Source of the DNA: Polynucleobacter tropicus
Lineage (GTDB): Bacteria; Pseudomonadota; Gammaproteobacteria; Burkholderiales; Burkholderiaceae
Assembly (NCBI RefSeq): GCF_013307225.1
Contig: NZ_CP028942.1
Location: 1,364,001-1,428,000 of the forward strand
Direction of reading: 5' to 3'
DNA: 64,000 nucleotides
Shown in pieces: positions 44,203 to 52,568 of the stretch. The notes under the pieces are model-generated. The model worked only from the letters and a program-made list of their open reading frames with translations, did no database searches and had not been told where the DNA came from. Within the stretch, counting starts at the first letter, position 1, and every line of letters begins with the position of its first letter. The translations under genes were made by a program, and so were the position numbers.

Positions 44203-44379
44203 ATGAAACCGCTATCTAAAAAAGCCAAGATGGCTGTCGGCTGGACCGTACTAATGACTGTAGTGGGTACCGCAATACTGCATCAATGGCAATTCTTCGC
44301 CATGGGTTGTGCTTCTCTAGCCTTGCTATTGGTCGCCAACCACTATGACCTTCTCAAAGATCCTGAAGACAAAAAATAA
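44203..44379 (+). CDS. Small two-helix membrane protein (58 aa)
   Basis: The frame from ATG 44203 to TAA 44377-44379 gives 58 residues beginning MKPLSKKAKMAVGWTVLMTV and ending NHYDLLKDPEDKK. AAGGA lies 8-10 bases upstream. Two hydrophobic segments (VGWTVLMTVVGTAIL and FFAMGCASLALLLVANHY) fit a hairpin membrane protein with charged ends. It follows cytochrome b561 by 12 bases and is likely co-expressed, perhaps as an accessory subunit. No family is recognised. Confidence 0.7.
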   Translation: MKPLSKKAKMAVGWTVLMTVVGTAILHQWQFFAMGCASLALLLVANHYDLLKDPEDKK

Positions 44380-44387
44380 TTAAGCCT

Positions 44388-45335
44388 TCATAAGCGCGAA
44401 GGTTTTATTTCTGTTGTTTTGCTTTTTTCCAGGTGCACACCAAACTGATCACGAATACAGTTTGACAAGGCAGTGAACTCCGCGAGATGAGCCGTTGAAG
44501 ATCTTGCCACTAGAGCAATAACCCTTTTAGGCACTGGCGCACTCAATTCTTTAGCAAGCAGATCTGTATTTTTTAGGAGACTACTCTTAACGGCCATCTC
44601 TGGCAACAAAGCAATCCCCAATCCAGATTCAACCATTTGCAATAAAGTGAGAAGGCTGGTTGCTTCCATGCTCTCGTCTTTACGGATGTCAACCTTCCTG
44701 CATGCTTGCAAACTGTGCTCACGCAAGCAGTGCCCTTCTTCCAAGAGCAATAGTCGCTCTGCCATCTTGGCAGGCAGCGTAACTTCTTTTCCTTTAAGGG
44801 CTGGATCGCCTTCTTTTGCAACCAACCAAAAACCATCGTCAAACAACTCTTCTACCAACAGACCATCAACGTCATAAGGCAAGGCAATTAGCGCAAAGTC
44901 TAATTTATGATCGGCGATCCTGGAAAGTAAGTTAGCAGTTAAATCTTCACGCAAAGTAATTTTCAAACTTGGGAAGCGCTCACGAACTTCTGGCAATACG
45001 GAAGGCAATAAAAATGGGGCGATTGTTGGAATCACACCCAATCGAATAGTTGCCGTCATGGGCTTACCGGATGCACTCGCATACTCAACCAAATCCTCAG
45101 AGGCCGTCAAAATGGTTTTTGCTCGCTCTAACACCTCCGTACCCGCCGGGGTAATCGAAACGCTTTGGCGATCACGCTCTACCAACTGAATCCCAAGCCC
45201 ATCTTCTAACTCTTTTAAACCCGCGCTCAGAGTAGATTGACCAACGAAACAGGCCTCAGCTGCTCGTGTGAAATTGAGCTCCTTTGCCAAAGCAACGAGG
45301 TAGGTTAACTGCTTTAATGACGGTAAATAGGCCAT
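44388..45335 (-). CDS. oxyR: Hydrogen peroxide-responsive LysR regulator OxyR
   Basis: A 315-residue LysR-type regulator. Its N-terminal winged helix is LKQLTYLVALAKELNFTRAAEACFVGQSTLSAGLKELEDGLG. The sensing pair is C203 and C212 in EEGHCLREHSLQAC, with the same nine-residue spacing as the C199/C208 disulfide of E. coli OxyR. This makes the OxyR call firm compared with a generic LysR protein. It is divergent from rubredoxin and rubredoxin reductase genes across 121 bases containing a 16-base palindrome, so these electron carriers may be in its regulon. Confidence 0.93.
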   Translation of the reverse strand: MAYLPSLKQLTYLVALAKELNFTRAAEACFVGQSTLSAGLKELEDGLGIQLVERDRQSVSITPAGTEVLERAKTILTASEDLVEYASASGKPMTATIRLGVIPTIAPFLLPSVLPEVRERFPSLKITLREDLTANLLSRIADHKLDFALIALPYDVDGLLVEELFDDGFWLVAKEGDPALKGKEVTLPAKMAERLLLLEEGHCLREHSLQACRKVDIRKDESMEATSLLTLLQMVESGLGIALLPEMAVKSSLLKNTDLLAKELSAPVPKRVIALVARSSTAHLAEFTALSNCIRDQFGVHLEKSKTTEIKPSRL

Positions 45336-45351
45336 ACTGCCCCCTTATCGG

Positions 45352-45367
45352 ATATTTAGATAAATAT
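45352..45367. promoter_or_regulatory. Palindrome upstream of oxyR, candidate OxyR operator
   Basis: ATATTTAGATAAATAT is a perfect 7-base inverted repeat around GA. It lies 17 bases upstream of the oxyR start in the divergent oxyR-rubredoxin space. The A/T-rich, T-N11-A-like shape suits LysR-type binding, but it does not match the four-ATAG OxyR consensus closely. Confidence 0.45.
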
Positions 45368-45456
45368 TAGCATCTTCATTTACCGGGTTGATTAATAGGG
45401 TCGAACGGGAAAAGTCATCTCCACTTAAAATTGATAGAAATAATGAAGGAATCAAT

Positions 45457-45624
45457 ATGAAATCTTGGCAATGTATCGTGTGCGGCTTCATCTATGACGA
45501 AGCCAAGGGCTTACCTGAGGACGGCATCGCACCTGGTACAGCTTGGGCTGATGTCCCAGAGGATTGGGAGTGCCCTGATTGCGGCGTAGCCAAATCCGAC
45601 TTTGAAATGGTTCGGATTAGCTAA
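45457..45624 (+). CDS. Rubredoxin
   Basis: A 55-residue rubredoxin. The FeS4 ligands are C6 and C9 ([13 protein letters not shown]) and C39 and C42 ([11 protein letters not shown]), with the usual [19 protein letters not shown] between them. The ATG at 45457 has AAGGA 6 bases upstream; the frame extends further but nothing supports it. It is followed 62 bases later by a flavoprotein that is very likely its NAD(P)H reductase, and is divergent from oxyR, pointing to electron delivery in oxidative defence. Confidence 0.95.
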   Translation: MKSWQCIVCGFIYDEAKGLPEDGIAPGTAWADVPEDWECPDCGVAKSDFEMVRIS

Positions 45625-45686
45625 CCCCCTCTATTCCGTCATTTAAAAATATCCACATATTTAAAGCATTAATAAGGAGCCCAGCC

Positions 45687-46856
45687 TTGAATCAGAACGC
45701 GTCACAAACAACATCCCCTATCGTCATTATTGGTAGCGGCTTGGCTGGGTACACCTTGGTCCGTGAAATTCGGAAACTAGATAAAACGACTCCTATTACC
45801 CTCATCACGCGTGAGCCTGGTTACTTTTATTCAAAGCCAATGCTATCGACAGCATTTGCCAGCAAGAAAGAAGCTGCGCAACTCATATCGACACCCGCCG
45901 ATGGAATGGCAGCTCAACTTGAAATCAACATCTTGTCACAAACGGATGTGAGTGCAATTGATGCAAGTAAAAAAGTAGTCTCTACCAACAAAGGAGAGAT
46001 TCCCTTTGAAAAACTAGTCTTAGCTTTGGGTGCCGATCAGATTCGTATCCCACTTCAAGGTAATGCGGCAAATGAAGTGATGACCGTGAATGATCTAGAA
46101 GAGTATGGTCAATTCCGCGAAGCTATTGCCAATAAAAAGAGTATCGCGATTCTTGGCGCAGGCTTGATTGGATGCGAGTTTGCAAATGATTTAACGCTGG
46201 GTGGTTACAAGGTGGATGTTATTGACCTTGCCCCGCAAGCTCTGGGCCGTCTAATCCCCGAAACAGCCGCAGCCGAGCTACAAACAAAACTCAGTGAAGC
46301 AGGAGTCCGGTGGCACTTTAATACCACCGTGCAAACAGTAGACCGCTCAGGCGATAGTCTCAGCGTGACTCTAGCAAATGGTTCTAATATCACCTGTGAT
46401 TTTGTACTCTCGGCAGTTGGATTAAAACCAAGAGTGGATTTAGCTAAAGCTAGCGGTATTTTTACCGGTGCCGGTATTCAAGTAAATCGAGAGTTGCAAA
46501 CCAATCTTCCAGATGTTTATGCACTGGGTGATTGCGCAGAAGTCGAAGGTCTCGTTCTTCCATATGTGATGCCTATCATGCAAGCCGCTAGAGCGCTAGC
46601 TCAAACACTTACCGGTCCACGCACCGCATTAAGCTACCCTGCAATGCCGGTCATGGTAAAAACGCCTGCGCTACCTACAGTTGTTTCTCCTCCCGCTAAA
46701 GGCGTAAATGGTCAATGGAAAACCCAAAAGATTGAGGGTGGCCTAGAAGCACGTTTTGAATCTGATGACGGAAAATTACTGGGATTTGTATTGATGGGTT
46801 CGGCAACTGCTCAACGAGCTACCTTGAGCAAAGAGCTACCCCCTATTCTTACCTAA
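45687..46856 (+). CDS. Rubredoxin-NAD(+) reductase-like FAD-dependent oxidoreductase
   Basis: A 389-residue two-Rossmann flavoprotein. FAD binding is IVIIGSGLAGYTLVREIRKLDKTTPITLITRE at the N-terminus, NAD(P)H binding is SIAILGAGLIGCEFANDLTLGGYKVDVID near residue 150, and FAD closes with PDVYALGDCAEVEG. A C-terminal domain with PVMVKTPALPTVVSPP follows, as in rubredoxin reductases. The start is a TTG at 45687 with AAGGAG 7 bases upstream. It pairs with the rubredoxin gene just before it. The gene ends ahead of a strong terminator. Confidence 0.9.
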   Translation: MNQNASQTTSPIVIIGSGLAGYTLVREIRKLDKTTPITLITREPGYFYSKPMLSTAFASKKEAAQLISTPADGMAAQLEINILSQTDVSAIDASKKVVSTNKGEIPFEKLVLALGADQIRIPLQGNAANEVMTVNDLEEYGQFREAIANKKSIAILGAGLIGCEFANDLTLGGYKVDVIDLAPQALGRLIPETAAAELQTKLSEAGVRWHFNTTVQTVDRSGDSLSVTLANGSNITCDFVLSAVGLKPRVDLAKASGIFTGAGIQVNRELQTNLPDVYALGDCAEVEGLVLPYVMPIMQAARALAQTLTGPRTALSYPAMPVMVKTPALPTVVSPPAKGVNGQWKTQKIEGGLEARFESDDGKLLGFVLMGSATAQRATLSKELPPILT

Positions 46857-46885
46857 GCCCTCTAGAGCCTTTGTTGATACTTGAA

Positions 46886-46918
46886 AACAAAAAGGCCCGC
46901 ATAGCGGGCCTTTTTAAC
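46886..46918. terminator. Bidirectional terminator between reductase and PuuD-like gene
   Basis: A 12-bp stem (46889-46900 with 46904-46915) around ATA has A/T tracts on both sides. It ends both the rubredoxin reductase gene and the convergent membrane protein gene. Confidence 0.88.
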
Positions 46919-46932
46919 AATTGCTGACTTGA

Positions 46933-47526
46933 TTAAGAAACAATCACGAACCAAGTTGTGTTGTGAGACTGAGCAACCATTAAGAACAGCATTGGTACTG
47001 AGAGTAATGTGTTCAAACGGGATGTCAACATCGCTACGCGAGCAGACTTTGCTTTTGTATCAGCATCTACAGTAACGATACCAAGGGCACGTTTTTGGTT
47101 TGGCCAAATGATGAACCAAACATTGAATGCCATTACTAATGCAATCCACATACCCAAACCAATTGCGCGGAATGGAGCTTGCAATGTAAACGCTTGGTGA
47201 GCATAGCCACTTAATGTAGCCACGATCAAACCTGTCAATACGGTAAACAAAGCTGCGTAACGGAACCAGAACAATGCGGTTGGCGCAATTACTTTACCAA
47301 TCGCTGGCTTCTGCTCATCAGGAATCTTTGGCATAGAAGGAATTTGCACAAAGTTGAAGTACCAGAGCAAACCAATCCACATCACACCAAACATTACATG
47401 CAACCAACGGAATACGAATGGCAATTCAGCGGAGCTGAAGTTACCGCCTAAAGCGAGAATAATCAAAACGAGAAGCACAAAACCAGCAAATACAGTGCGT
47501 CCTAATGAAGACAAGATTGAAGCCAT
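46933..47526 (-). CDS. PuuD-like urate hydroxylase membrane-domain protein
   Basis: A 197-residue membrane protein with about five helices. FRWLHVMFGVMWIGLLWYFNFVQIPSMPKIPDEQKPAIGKVIAPTALFWFRYAALFTVLTGLIVA (in part) and FNVWFIIWPNQKRALGIV resemble the membrane domain of PuuD (PF06181). In that enzyme this domain is joined to a c-type haem domain; there is none here, so urate hydroxylation is unproven. The start at the ATG 47526 is chosen because GGAG lies 8 bases upstream; the longer frame to 47616 has none. No purine genes are nearby. Confidence 0.75.
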   Translation of the reverse strand: MASILSSLGRTVFAGFVLLVLIILALGGNFSSAELPFVFRWLHVMFGVMWIGLLWYFNFVQIPSMPKIPDEQKPAIGKVIAPTALFWFRYAALFTVLTGLIVATLSGYAHQAFTLQAPFRAIGLGMWIALVMAFNVWFIIWPNQKRALGIVTVDADTKAKSARVAMLTSRLNTLLSVPMLFLMVAQSHNTTWFVIVS

Positions 47527-47700
47527 GAATGGATCTCCTATATATAAATGCGTTCTAACTATAAACGATTCTGCTAATTTTGTTCGACAGGGCAAATTTT
47601 TGAAAATCCAGCCCAAAATGGCAAGCTAGATAGTGACTTAGCGCTTATTCAAGGGCAAAATCTCTAAAAACTGACTAATTAGAACAATGAGACACAACTT

Positions 47701-48687
47701 ATGATGACCCGATCTAGATTCTTGCGCTTACTGAGCAGCCTAAGCTTGCTTGGACTCACCCATCTTTCATACAGCGCCTATGCTCAAGAATTTCCGCCTA
47801 AGAAAACCATCACGATTGTGGTTGGCTTTGCTGCAGGAGGTTCCGCCGATAGCGCGGCACGTGTAATCGCCAAAAAGCTAAGTGAGGATCTAGGTCAAAA
47901 CGTCATCGTTGATAACAAACCTGGCGCTGGCGGCAATATCGCTCATGCCTATACCGCAACCGCGCCCGCAGATGGTTCGGTAATTTTATTTGGCTCAATT
48001 GGTCCACTTTCAATTGCGCCTCATCTCATGAAGTTGCCATATGACCCGCAAAAAGATCTAGCACCACTCACAATGGGCGTTACCTTTCCAAATGTCTTAG
48101 TAGTCATTCCAGAGCTTGGCGTTAAGAATTTCAAAGAATATGTTGCCCTGGCGAAAAAGAATCCTGGCAAAATTACCTTCGCCTCAACAGGAAGCGGATC
48201 TGCCTCCCACCTACAGGGAGAGCTTTTGAATGTGCGCGCGGATATTGATACTGTCCACGTGCCTTATAAAGGTGGCAGCCCAGCTATGGTTGATCTTTTG
48301 GGTGGTCGAGTGTCTTCTTACTACTCCGCACTCGCTACGGCTGACCCCTATATTAAAAATGGCAAGCTCATTCCAATTGCGACAACGGGGTTGAAACGCG
48401 CGCCTACCCTTCCAAATGTTCCTACGATTGCAGAATCAGGCTACCCAGGCTTTGATGCAAGCAACTGGTATGCATTTGTTGCGCCTGGAAAAACACCGGA
48501 TGTCATTCTAGAAAAATGGAATAAGGCTTTAGTTGCTGCACTAAAAGATAAGACAACCAATGCGCAACTAGCGGAACATGGCCTGATGCCGAATCCAGGC
48601 AGTCGTGAAGATTTGCAGAAATATATCGCCAGTCAATCTGCGATGTGGGGAAAAATTATTGCTGATAGAAAAATCACCGCTGAGTAA
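47701..48687 (+). CDS. Bug/TctC-family periplasmic receptor
   Basis: A 328-residue TTT receptor. The signal peptide ends near SAYAQE, then FPPKKTITIVVGFAAGGSADSAARVI, DNKPGAGGNIAHAYTATAPADGSVIL and HVPYKGGSPAMVDLLGGRV. It is an orphan, with a PuuD-like gene upstream on the opposite strand and 3-hydroxybutyrate dehydrogenase converging downstream. Its stop codon lies in the loop of a hairpin that terminates the convergent gene. Ligand unknown. Confidence 0.93.
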   Translation: MMTRSRFLRLLSSLSLLGLTHLSYSAYAQEFPPKKTITIVVGFAAGGSADSAARVIAKKLSEDLGQNVIVDNKPGAGGNIAHAYTATAPADGSVILFGSIGPLSIAPHLMKLPYDPQKDLAPLTMGVTFPNVLVVIPELGVKNFKEYVALAKKNPGKITFASTGSGSASHLQGELLNVRADIDTVHVPYKGGSPAMVDLLGGRVSSYYSALATADPYIKNGKLIPIATTGLKRAPTLPNVPTIAESGYPGFDASNWYAFVAPGKTPDVILEKWNKALVAALKDKTTNAQLAEHGLMPNPGSREDLQKYIASQSAMWGKIIADRKITAE

Positions 48688-48702
48688 ATACGCAGCGGTG
48701 AT
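48667..48702 (-). terminator. Terminator for 3-hydroxybutyrate dehydrogenase, overlapping Bug 3' end
   Basis: Arms ATCACCGCTG (48673-48682) and CAGCGGTGAT (48693-48702) pair perfectly. On the minus strand the hairpin runs into TTTTTC. It lies 22 bases after the convergent dehydrogenase gene and includes the last codons of Bug. Confidence 0.75.
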
Positions 48703-48724
48703 ATAAGTAAAACTGAACAGTCTT

Positions 48725-49501
48725 TTATTGAGCTGTCCAGCCCCCATCCATATTCCAAGCCACCCCGCGGACTTCCGATGCATCAGGACCGCAAAGGAAT
48801 ACCGCCAATGCCGCCAACTGTTCTGGGGTTACAAACTGTCCGGACGGCTGCTTCTCAGACACCAGCGCAATCTTAGCGGCCTCGTTTGATATACCTTCAC
48901 GCTCTGCGCGAGCATCCACCTGCTTTTGCACCAATGGTGTCAATACCCAACCAGGACAAATCGCATTACAGGTAATACCGGTGCGTGCATTTTCGAGAGC
49001 GGTTACTTTGGTTAAACCGACAATGCCATGCTTAGCAGCTACATAAGCAGCTTTTTGTGTTGATGCAACTAGACCATGCACGGATGCAATATTAATAATG
49101 CGGCCCCAGTTGCGTTTTTTCATGCCAGGAAGGGCATGGTGTGTTGTATGAAATGCCGAACTGAGGTTGATAGCAATAATCGCATCCCACTTATCAGTTG
49201 GAAACTCGTCAATACTCGCAGTGTGCTGAATACCGGCGTTATTAACCAAGATATCTAAAGATCCAAAACGTTTTTCTGTTTGCTTAATGAGATCTTCAAT
49301 TTCTGCTGGCTTACTCATGTCAGCACCGTGGTAATCAACTTCCACGCCGCACGCTTTGATCTTAGCAATTGCCTCGTCTTTTTCACCAAAGCCATTCACC
49401 ATAATATTGGCGCCTTGCTTTGCCAAAGCAATCGCCATTCCAAGACCAATGCCGCTAGTTGAGCCTGTAACTAGTGCTGTTTTACCTTTTAAAGAAGACA
49501 T
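48725..49501 (-). CDS. bdhA: 3-hydroxybutyrate dehydrogenase (SDR family)
   Basis: A 258-residue short-chain dehydrogenase. The coenzyme site is TGSTSGIGLGMAIALAKQG and NNAGI, and the catalytic residues are Ser in NIASVHGLVAS, Tyr in KAAYVAAKHG (YxxxK), with the Q/H-rich segment ITCNAICPGWVLTPLVQKQV for substrate. These segments match D-3-hydroxybutyrate dehydrogenases, which link PHB-derived hydroxybutyrate to acetoacetate. It is monocistronic. The phasin-like protein near 24.5 kb may belong to the same PHB metabolism. Confidence 0.88.
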   Translation of the reverse strand: MSSLKGKTALVTGSTSGIGLGMAIALAKQGANIMVNGFGEKDEAIAKIKACGVEVDYHGADMSKPAEIEDLIKQTEKRFGSLDILVNNAGIQHTASIDEFPTDKWDAIIAINLSSAFHTTHHALPGMKKRNWGRIINIASVHGLVASTQKAAYVAAKHGIVGLTKVTALENARTGITCNAICPGWVLTPLVQKQVDARAEREGISNEAAKIALVSEKQPSGQFVTPEQLAALAVFLCGPDASEVRGVAWNMDGGWTAQ

Positions 49502-49549
49502 ATAAACTCTCTCAAGAAGTTAAGTGAATACAGAATACAACGAACAATA

Positions 49550-50107
49550 TCAAATCAAATGTAGCCAATGGCCAAGCTGGTGCCAAAAGCTCTCTGGCAC
49601 CAAAGTCAGCAACCAGGTCATTGTTAAATAGCGCAACAACTTCCCGATAAACATATAAATCAAACAGGGTTGCCACGCCAACTTGAGCCACCCTGCTGCC
49701 AGACACAGAGGATCACCAAAACCCGGCAACCAAGAAAGCAACAGTATTTTTGGGCCCCAATCTTCCAGCCAAACTTTAAGCTTGGTATTTTTGGGCTCTC
49801 CTACGGACTTCATGCCTTGACGTGCAAGGTATCCAAGCCACCAGTCCAACATACCACCTAAGGTATTACCAACTGCTGCAACCATAATAGCCACCCAATA
49901 CAACTGAGGATTTAGAGTGATGTAGCCGAATAAAATTGGCTCTGACCCAAGGGGCAATAGCGTTGCAGAAACAAAGGCACTAACGAATACAGCCGGCAGC
50001 CCTACCGAGGGCATACCAAACCATGCAAAAAAGTGCTGAAGTGCTTGTTCTATCAAGCAAAAACTCCGGATTTTTTCAAAATAGAACTGCTTTCGTATTG
50101 GATACAT
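49550..50107 (-). CDS. YqaA-like (VTT/DedA-superfamily) membrane protein
   Basis: A 185-residue membrane protein with about four helices. FVSATLLPLGSEPILFGYITLNPQLYWVAIMVAAVGNTLGGMLDWWLGYLARQG (in parts) carries the VTT-domain G-N-T-L-G-G-xxx-Y-x-L-G pattern. The segment LLSWLPGFGDPLCLAAGWLKLAWQPCLIYMFIGKLLRYL is typical of YqaA proteins. The function is unresolved in this subgroup; lipid flipping is proposed for relatives. The true start may lie a little inside the first 20 residues. Confidence 0.8.
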   Translation of the reverse strand: MYPIRKQFYFEKIRSFCLIEQALQHFFAWFGMPSVGLPAVFVSAFVSATLLPLGSEPILFGYITLNPQLYWVAIMVAAVGNTLGGMLDWWLGYLARQGMKSVGEPKNTKLKVWLEDWGPKILLLSWLPGFGDPLCLAAGWLKLAWQPCLIYMFIGKLLRYLTMTWLLTLVPESFWHQLGHWLHLI

Positions 50108-50200
50108 TCATTTTAAGCTCAAGCACACTTATGCATTCCTCATGATTTTCAAATCTTGCTTAAACTAATGGTTTGCACCTAATTGCCATAGAGATCCATC

Positions 50201-51370
50201 ATGAACCACCCCATCCCCAAGCCAGACCAATACCAAGATATGCGTGAAGCATTGCGCGATTTATGCGGCAGCTTTGATTCGGCTTACTGGCAAAAAATTG
50301 ACCATGAGCGCGATTATCCAGAGGCGTTTGTGGATGCGATGGCACAAGCAGGTTGGTTGGCCGCCTTGATCCCAGAAGAATATGGTGGATCAGGCCTAGG
50401 TTTAGCAGAAGCCTCAGTGATTATGGAAGAGATTAATTTTTCTGGCGGCAATGCGGGCTCTTGTCATGGACAGATGTACAACATGGGCACTTTATTGCGC
50501 CATGGCTCAGAGGCGCAAAAGAAACTCTATCTTCCCAAGATTGCAACCGGGGAATTACGTTTACAAACGATGGCTGTTACAGAGCCAACTACAGGTACAG
50601 ACACCACCAAGCTCAAAACTACTGCCGTCAAAAAAGGTGACAAGTATGTAGTCAATGGCCAGAAAGTGTGGATCTCCCGCATTCAACATTCTGATTTAAT
50701 GATTCTCTTGGCTCGAACCACACCATTAGCTGAAGTGACTAAAAAGTCTGAAGGCATGTCGATCTTTATTGTCGATCTCAAAGAAGATATTGGCAAAGGC
50801 ATGACTATTCAACCGATTGCCAATATGGTGAATCATGAAACCAATGAAGTCTTCTTTGATAACCTAGAGATTCCTGCAGAGAACTTAATTGGCGAAGAAG
50901 GCAAAGGATTTAAGTACATCCTAGACGGACTTAATGCGGAGCGTACTTTGATTGCTGCTGAATGTATTGGTGACGCCTACTGGTTTGTGGATAAAGCTCG
51001 TCGCTACGCCAATGAACGGGTCGTATTTGATCGCCCAATCGGCAAGAACCAAGGTATTCAGTTTCCGATTGCTGACTCTTATATCGAAACAGAGGCAGCA
51101 AACCTGATGCGCTTTAAGGCTTGCAATCTATTTGATGCCAAGCAACCATGTGGTGCTGAAGCAAATATGGCCAAGTACTTAGCAGCCAAGGCTTCATGGG
51201 AGGCGGCGAACGTCTGCTTGCAAACTCATGGTGGTTTTGGCTTTGCTAATGAATATGACGTTGAGCGCAAGTTCCGCGAAACGCGTCTCTATCAAGTTGC
51301 GCCAATCTCTACCAACTTAATCTACTCCTACGTTGCCGAGCATATTCTTGGTCTTCCAAGATCTTTCTAA
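50201..51370 (+). CDS. Acyl-CoA dehydrogenase
   Basis: A 389-residue flavoprotein with the three-domain acyl-CoA dehydrogenase layout: helical N-terminus (AGWLAALIPEEYGGSGLGLAEASVIMEEI), beta domain with TMAVTEPTTGTDTTKLKTTAVKKGDKYVVNGQKVWISRI, and the C-terminal helical domain with LNAERTLIAAECIGDA and the ending QTHGGFGFANEYDVERKFRETRLY. The catalytic base is probably the Glu in the C-terminal part. The substrate is unknown. It is followed 13 bases later by a CoA-transferase gene on the same strand, making a two-gene catabolic unit. Confidence 0.9.
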   Translation: MNHPIPKPDQYQDMREALRDLCGSFDSAYWQKIDHERDYPEAFVDAMAQAGWLAALIPEEYGGSGLGLAEASVIMEEINFSGGNAGSCHGQMYNMGTLLRHGSEAQKKLYLPKIATGELRLQTMAVTEPTTGTDTTKLKTTAVKKGDKYVVNGQKVWISRIQHSDLMILLARTTPLAEVTKKSEGMSIFIVDLKEDIGKGMTIQPIANMVNHETNEVFFDNLEIPAENLIGEEGKGFKYILDGLNAERTLIAAECIGDAYWFVDKARRYANERVVFDRPIGKNQGIQFPIADSYIETEAANLMRFKACNLFDAKQPCGAEANMAKYLAAKASWEAANVCLQTHGGFGFANEYDVERKFRETRLYQVAPISTNLIYSYVAEHILGLPRSF

Positions 51371-51383
51371 TAAAAAAATAAAT

Positions 51384-52568
51384 ATGAGCGTTCGCCCTTT
51401 AGACGGTATTACAGTTGTTGCCTTAGAGCATGTCATAGCTGCACCTTTTTGCACAAGACAACTCGCTGATCTTGGGGCTCGCATTATTAAGATTGAACGT
51501 CCAGGTGATGGCGACTTTGCAAGAGGGTATGACACTCAAGTAGAAGGCCTTTCTTCTCACTTTGTTTGGGTAAATCGCTCTAAAGAAAGCATCACCCTTG
51601 ACCTCAAGCAAAACTCTGCGCTTGATGTTTTAAAGAACCTACTTAAAACAGCTGATGTATTCATTCAAAATCTTGCTCCTGGTGCGGCAGCTCGCATGGG
51701 ACTCACTCCAGAAGCACTGCAAAAAGAAAATCCAGGCCTGATTCTTTGTGCGATTTCCGGCTATGGCAATGATGGCCCTTACCGTGATAAAAAAGCGTAT
51801 GACCTTTTAATTCAGAGTGAGGCGGGCTTTCTTTCTATTACTGGCACACCAGAGGTGCCAAGTAAGGCAGGAAATTCCATTGCTGATATTGCTGCTGGTA
51901 TGTATGCCTATACCAATATTCTGGCAGCCCTCTTGCAAAGAGGAAAAACAGGCAAAGGCACAGTAATTGATATCTCAATGTTAGAGGCATTGAGTGAGTG
52001 GATGAGCTTTCCTATGTATTACGCATACAAAGGTGCTAACCCCCCTTCTAGAAATGGCGCATCGCATGCCACCATCTATCCCTACGGCCCTTTTAAAGCC
52101 GGCGATGGAAAGACGGTAATGTTAGGCCTACAAAACGAGCGTGAGTGGGTACAGTTCTGTGAGATCGTTTTAGAAAACTCTTCGCTAGCAAAAGATGAGC
52201 GCTTTGACAAAAACTACAAGCGCAATGAGAAGCGAGCTGAGCTATTAGAGATCATCAATACATGCTTTGAGAAGCTCACAGCGGAGCAGGTGATTGCGAG
52301 GCTGGATAAAGCGCAGATTGCTAATGCGCGACTCAATGATATGGAAGGCCTTTGGAAGCATGAGCAACTAAAGGCTCGCCAGCGTTGGACAGAAGTCGGC
52401 ACTCCAGCAGGCAACATCCCCGCCCTTCTACCGCCTGGCTTAAATGATAGTTATCACTTCCGGATGGATGCCATCCCTGCGGTTGGACAACATACCGAAT
52501 CCATTCTGAAAGAACTCGGCATGAGCGATGCGGATATCGCGAAAATGCGCGCTAGCGGAGCGATTTAA
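51384..52568 (+). CDS. Class III (CaiB/BaiF family) CoA-transferase
   Basis: A 394-residue CoA-transferase. The family start is PLDGITVVALEHVIAAPFCTRQLADLGARIIKIERPGDGDFAR, followed by FVWVNRSKESITLDLK, VFIQNLAPGAAARMGL, where the catalytic Asp position of the family lies in this area, and the GLILCAISGYGNDGPYRDKKAYDLLIQSEAG segment. I set the start at ATG 51384; the frame extends into the preceding gene. It probably activates the acid oxidised by the upstream acyl-CoA dehydrogenase. Its end overlaps the convergent cls gene by 4 bases. Confidence 0.9.
   Translation: MSVRPLDGITVVALEHVIAAPFCTRQLADLGARIIKIERPGDGDFARGYDTQVEGLSSHFVWVNRSKESITLDLKQNSALDVLKNLLKTADVFIQNLAPGAAARMGLTPEALQKENPGLILCAISGYGNDGPYRDKKAYDLLIQSEAGFLSITGTPEVPSKAGNSIADIAAGMYAYTNILAALLQRGKTGKGTVIDISMLEALSEWMSFPMYYAYKGANPPSRNGASHATIYPYGPFKAGDGKTVMLGLQNEREWVQFCEIVLENSSLAKDERFDKNYKRNEKRAELLEIINTCFEKLTAEQVIARLDKAQIANARLNDMEGLWKHEQLKARQRWTEVGTPAGNIPALLPPGLNDSYHFRMDAIPAVGQHTESILKELGMSDADIAKMRASGAI

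Noticed and set aside
46933..47526. Complete urate hydroxylase PuuD
   Set aside because: Only the membrane-type domain is visible; the cytochrome c domain with CxxCH is missing and no purine genes are nearby, so only PuuD-like is claimed.
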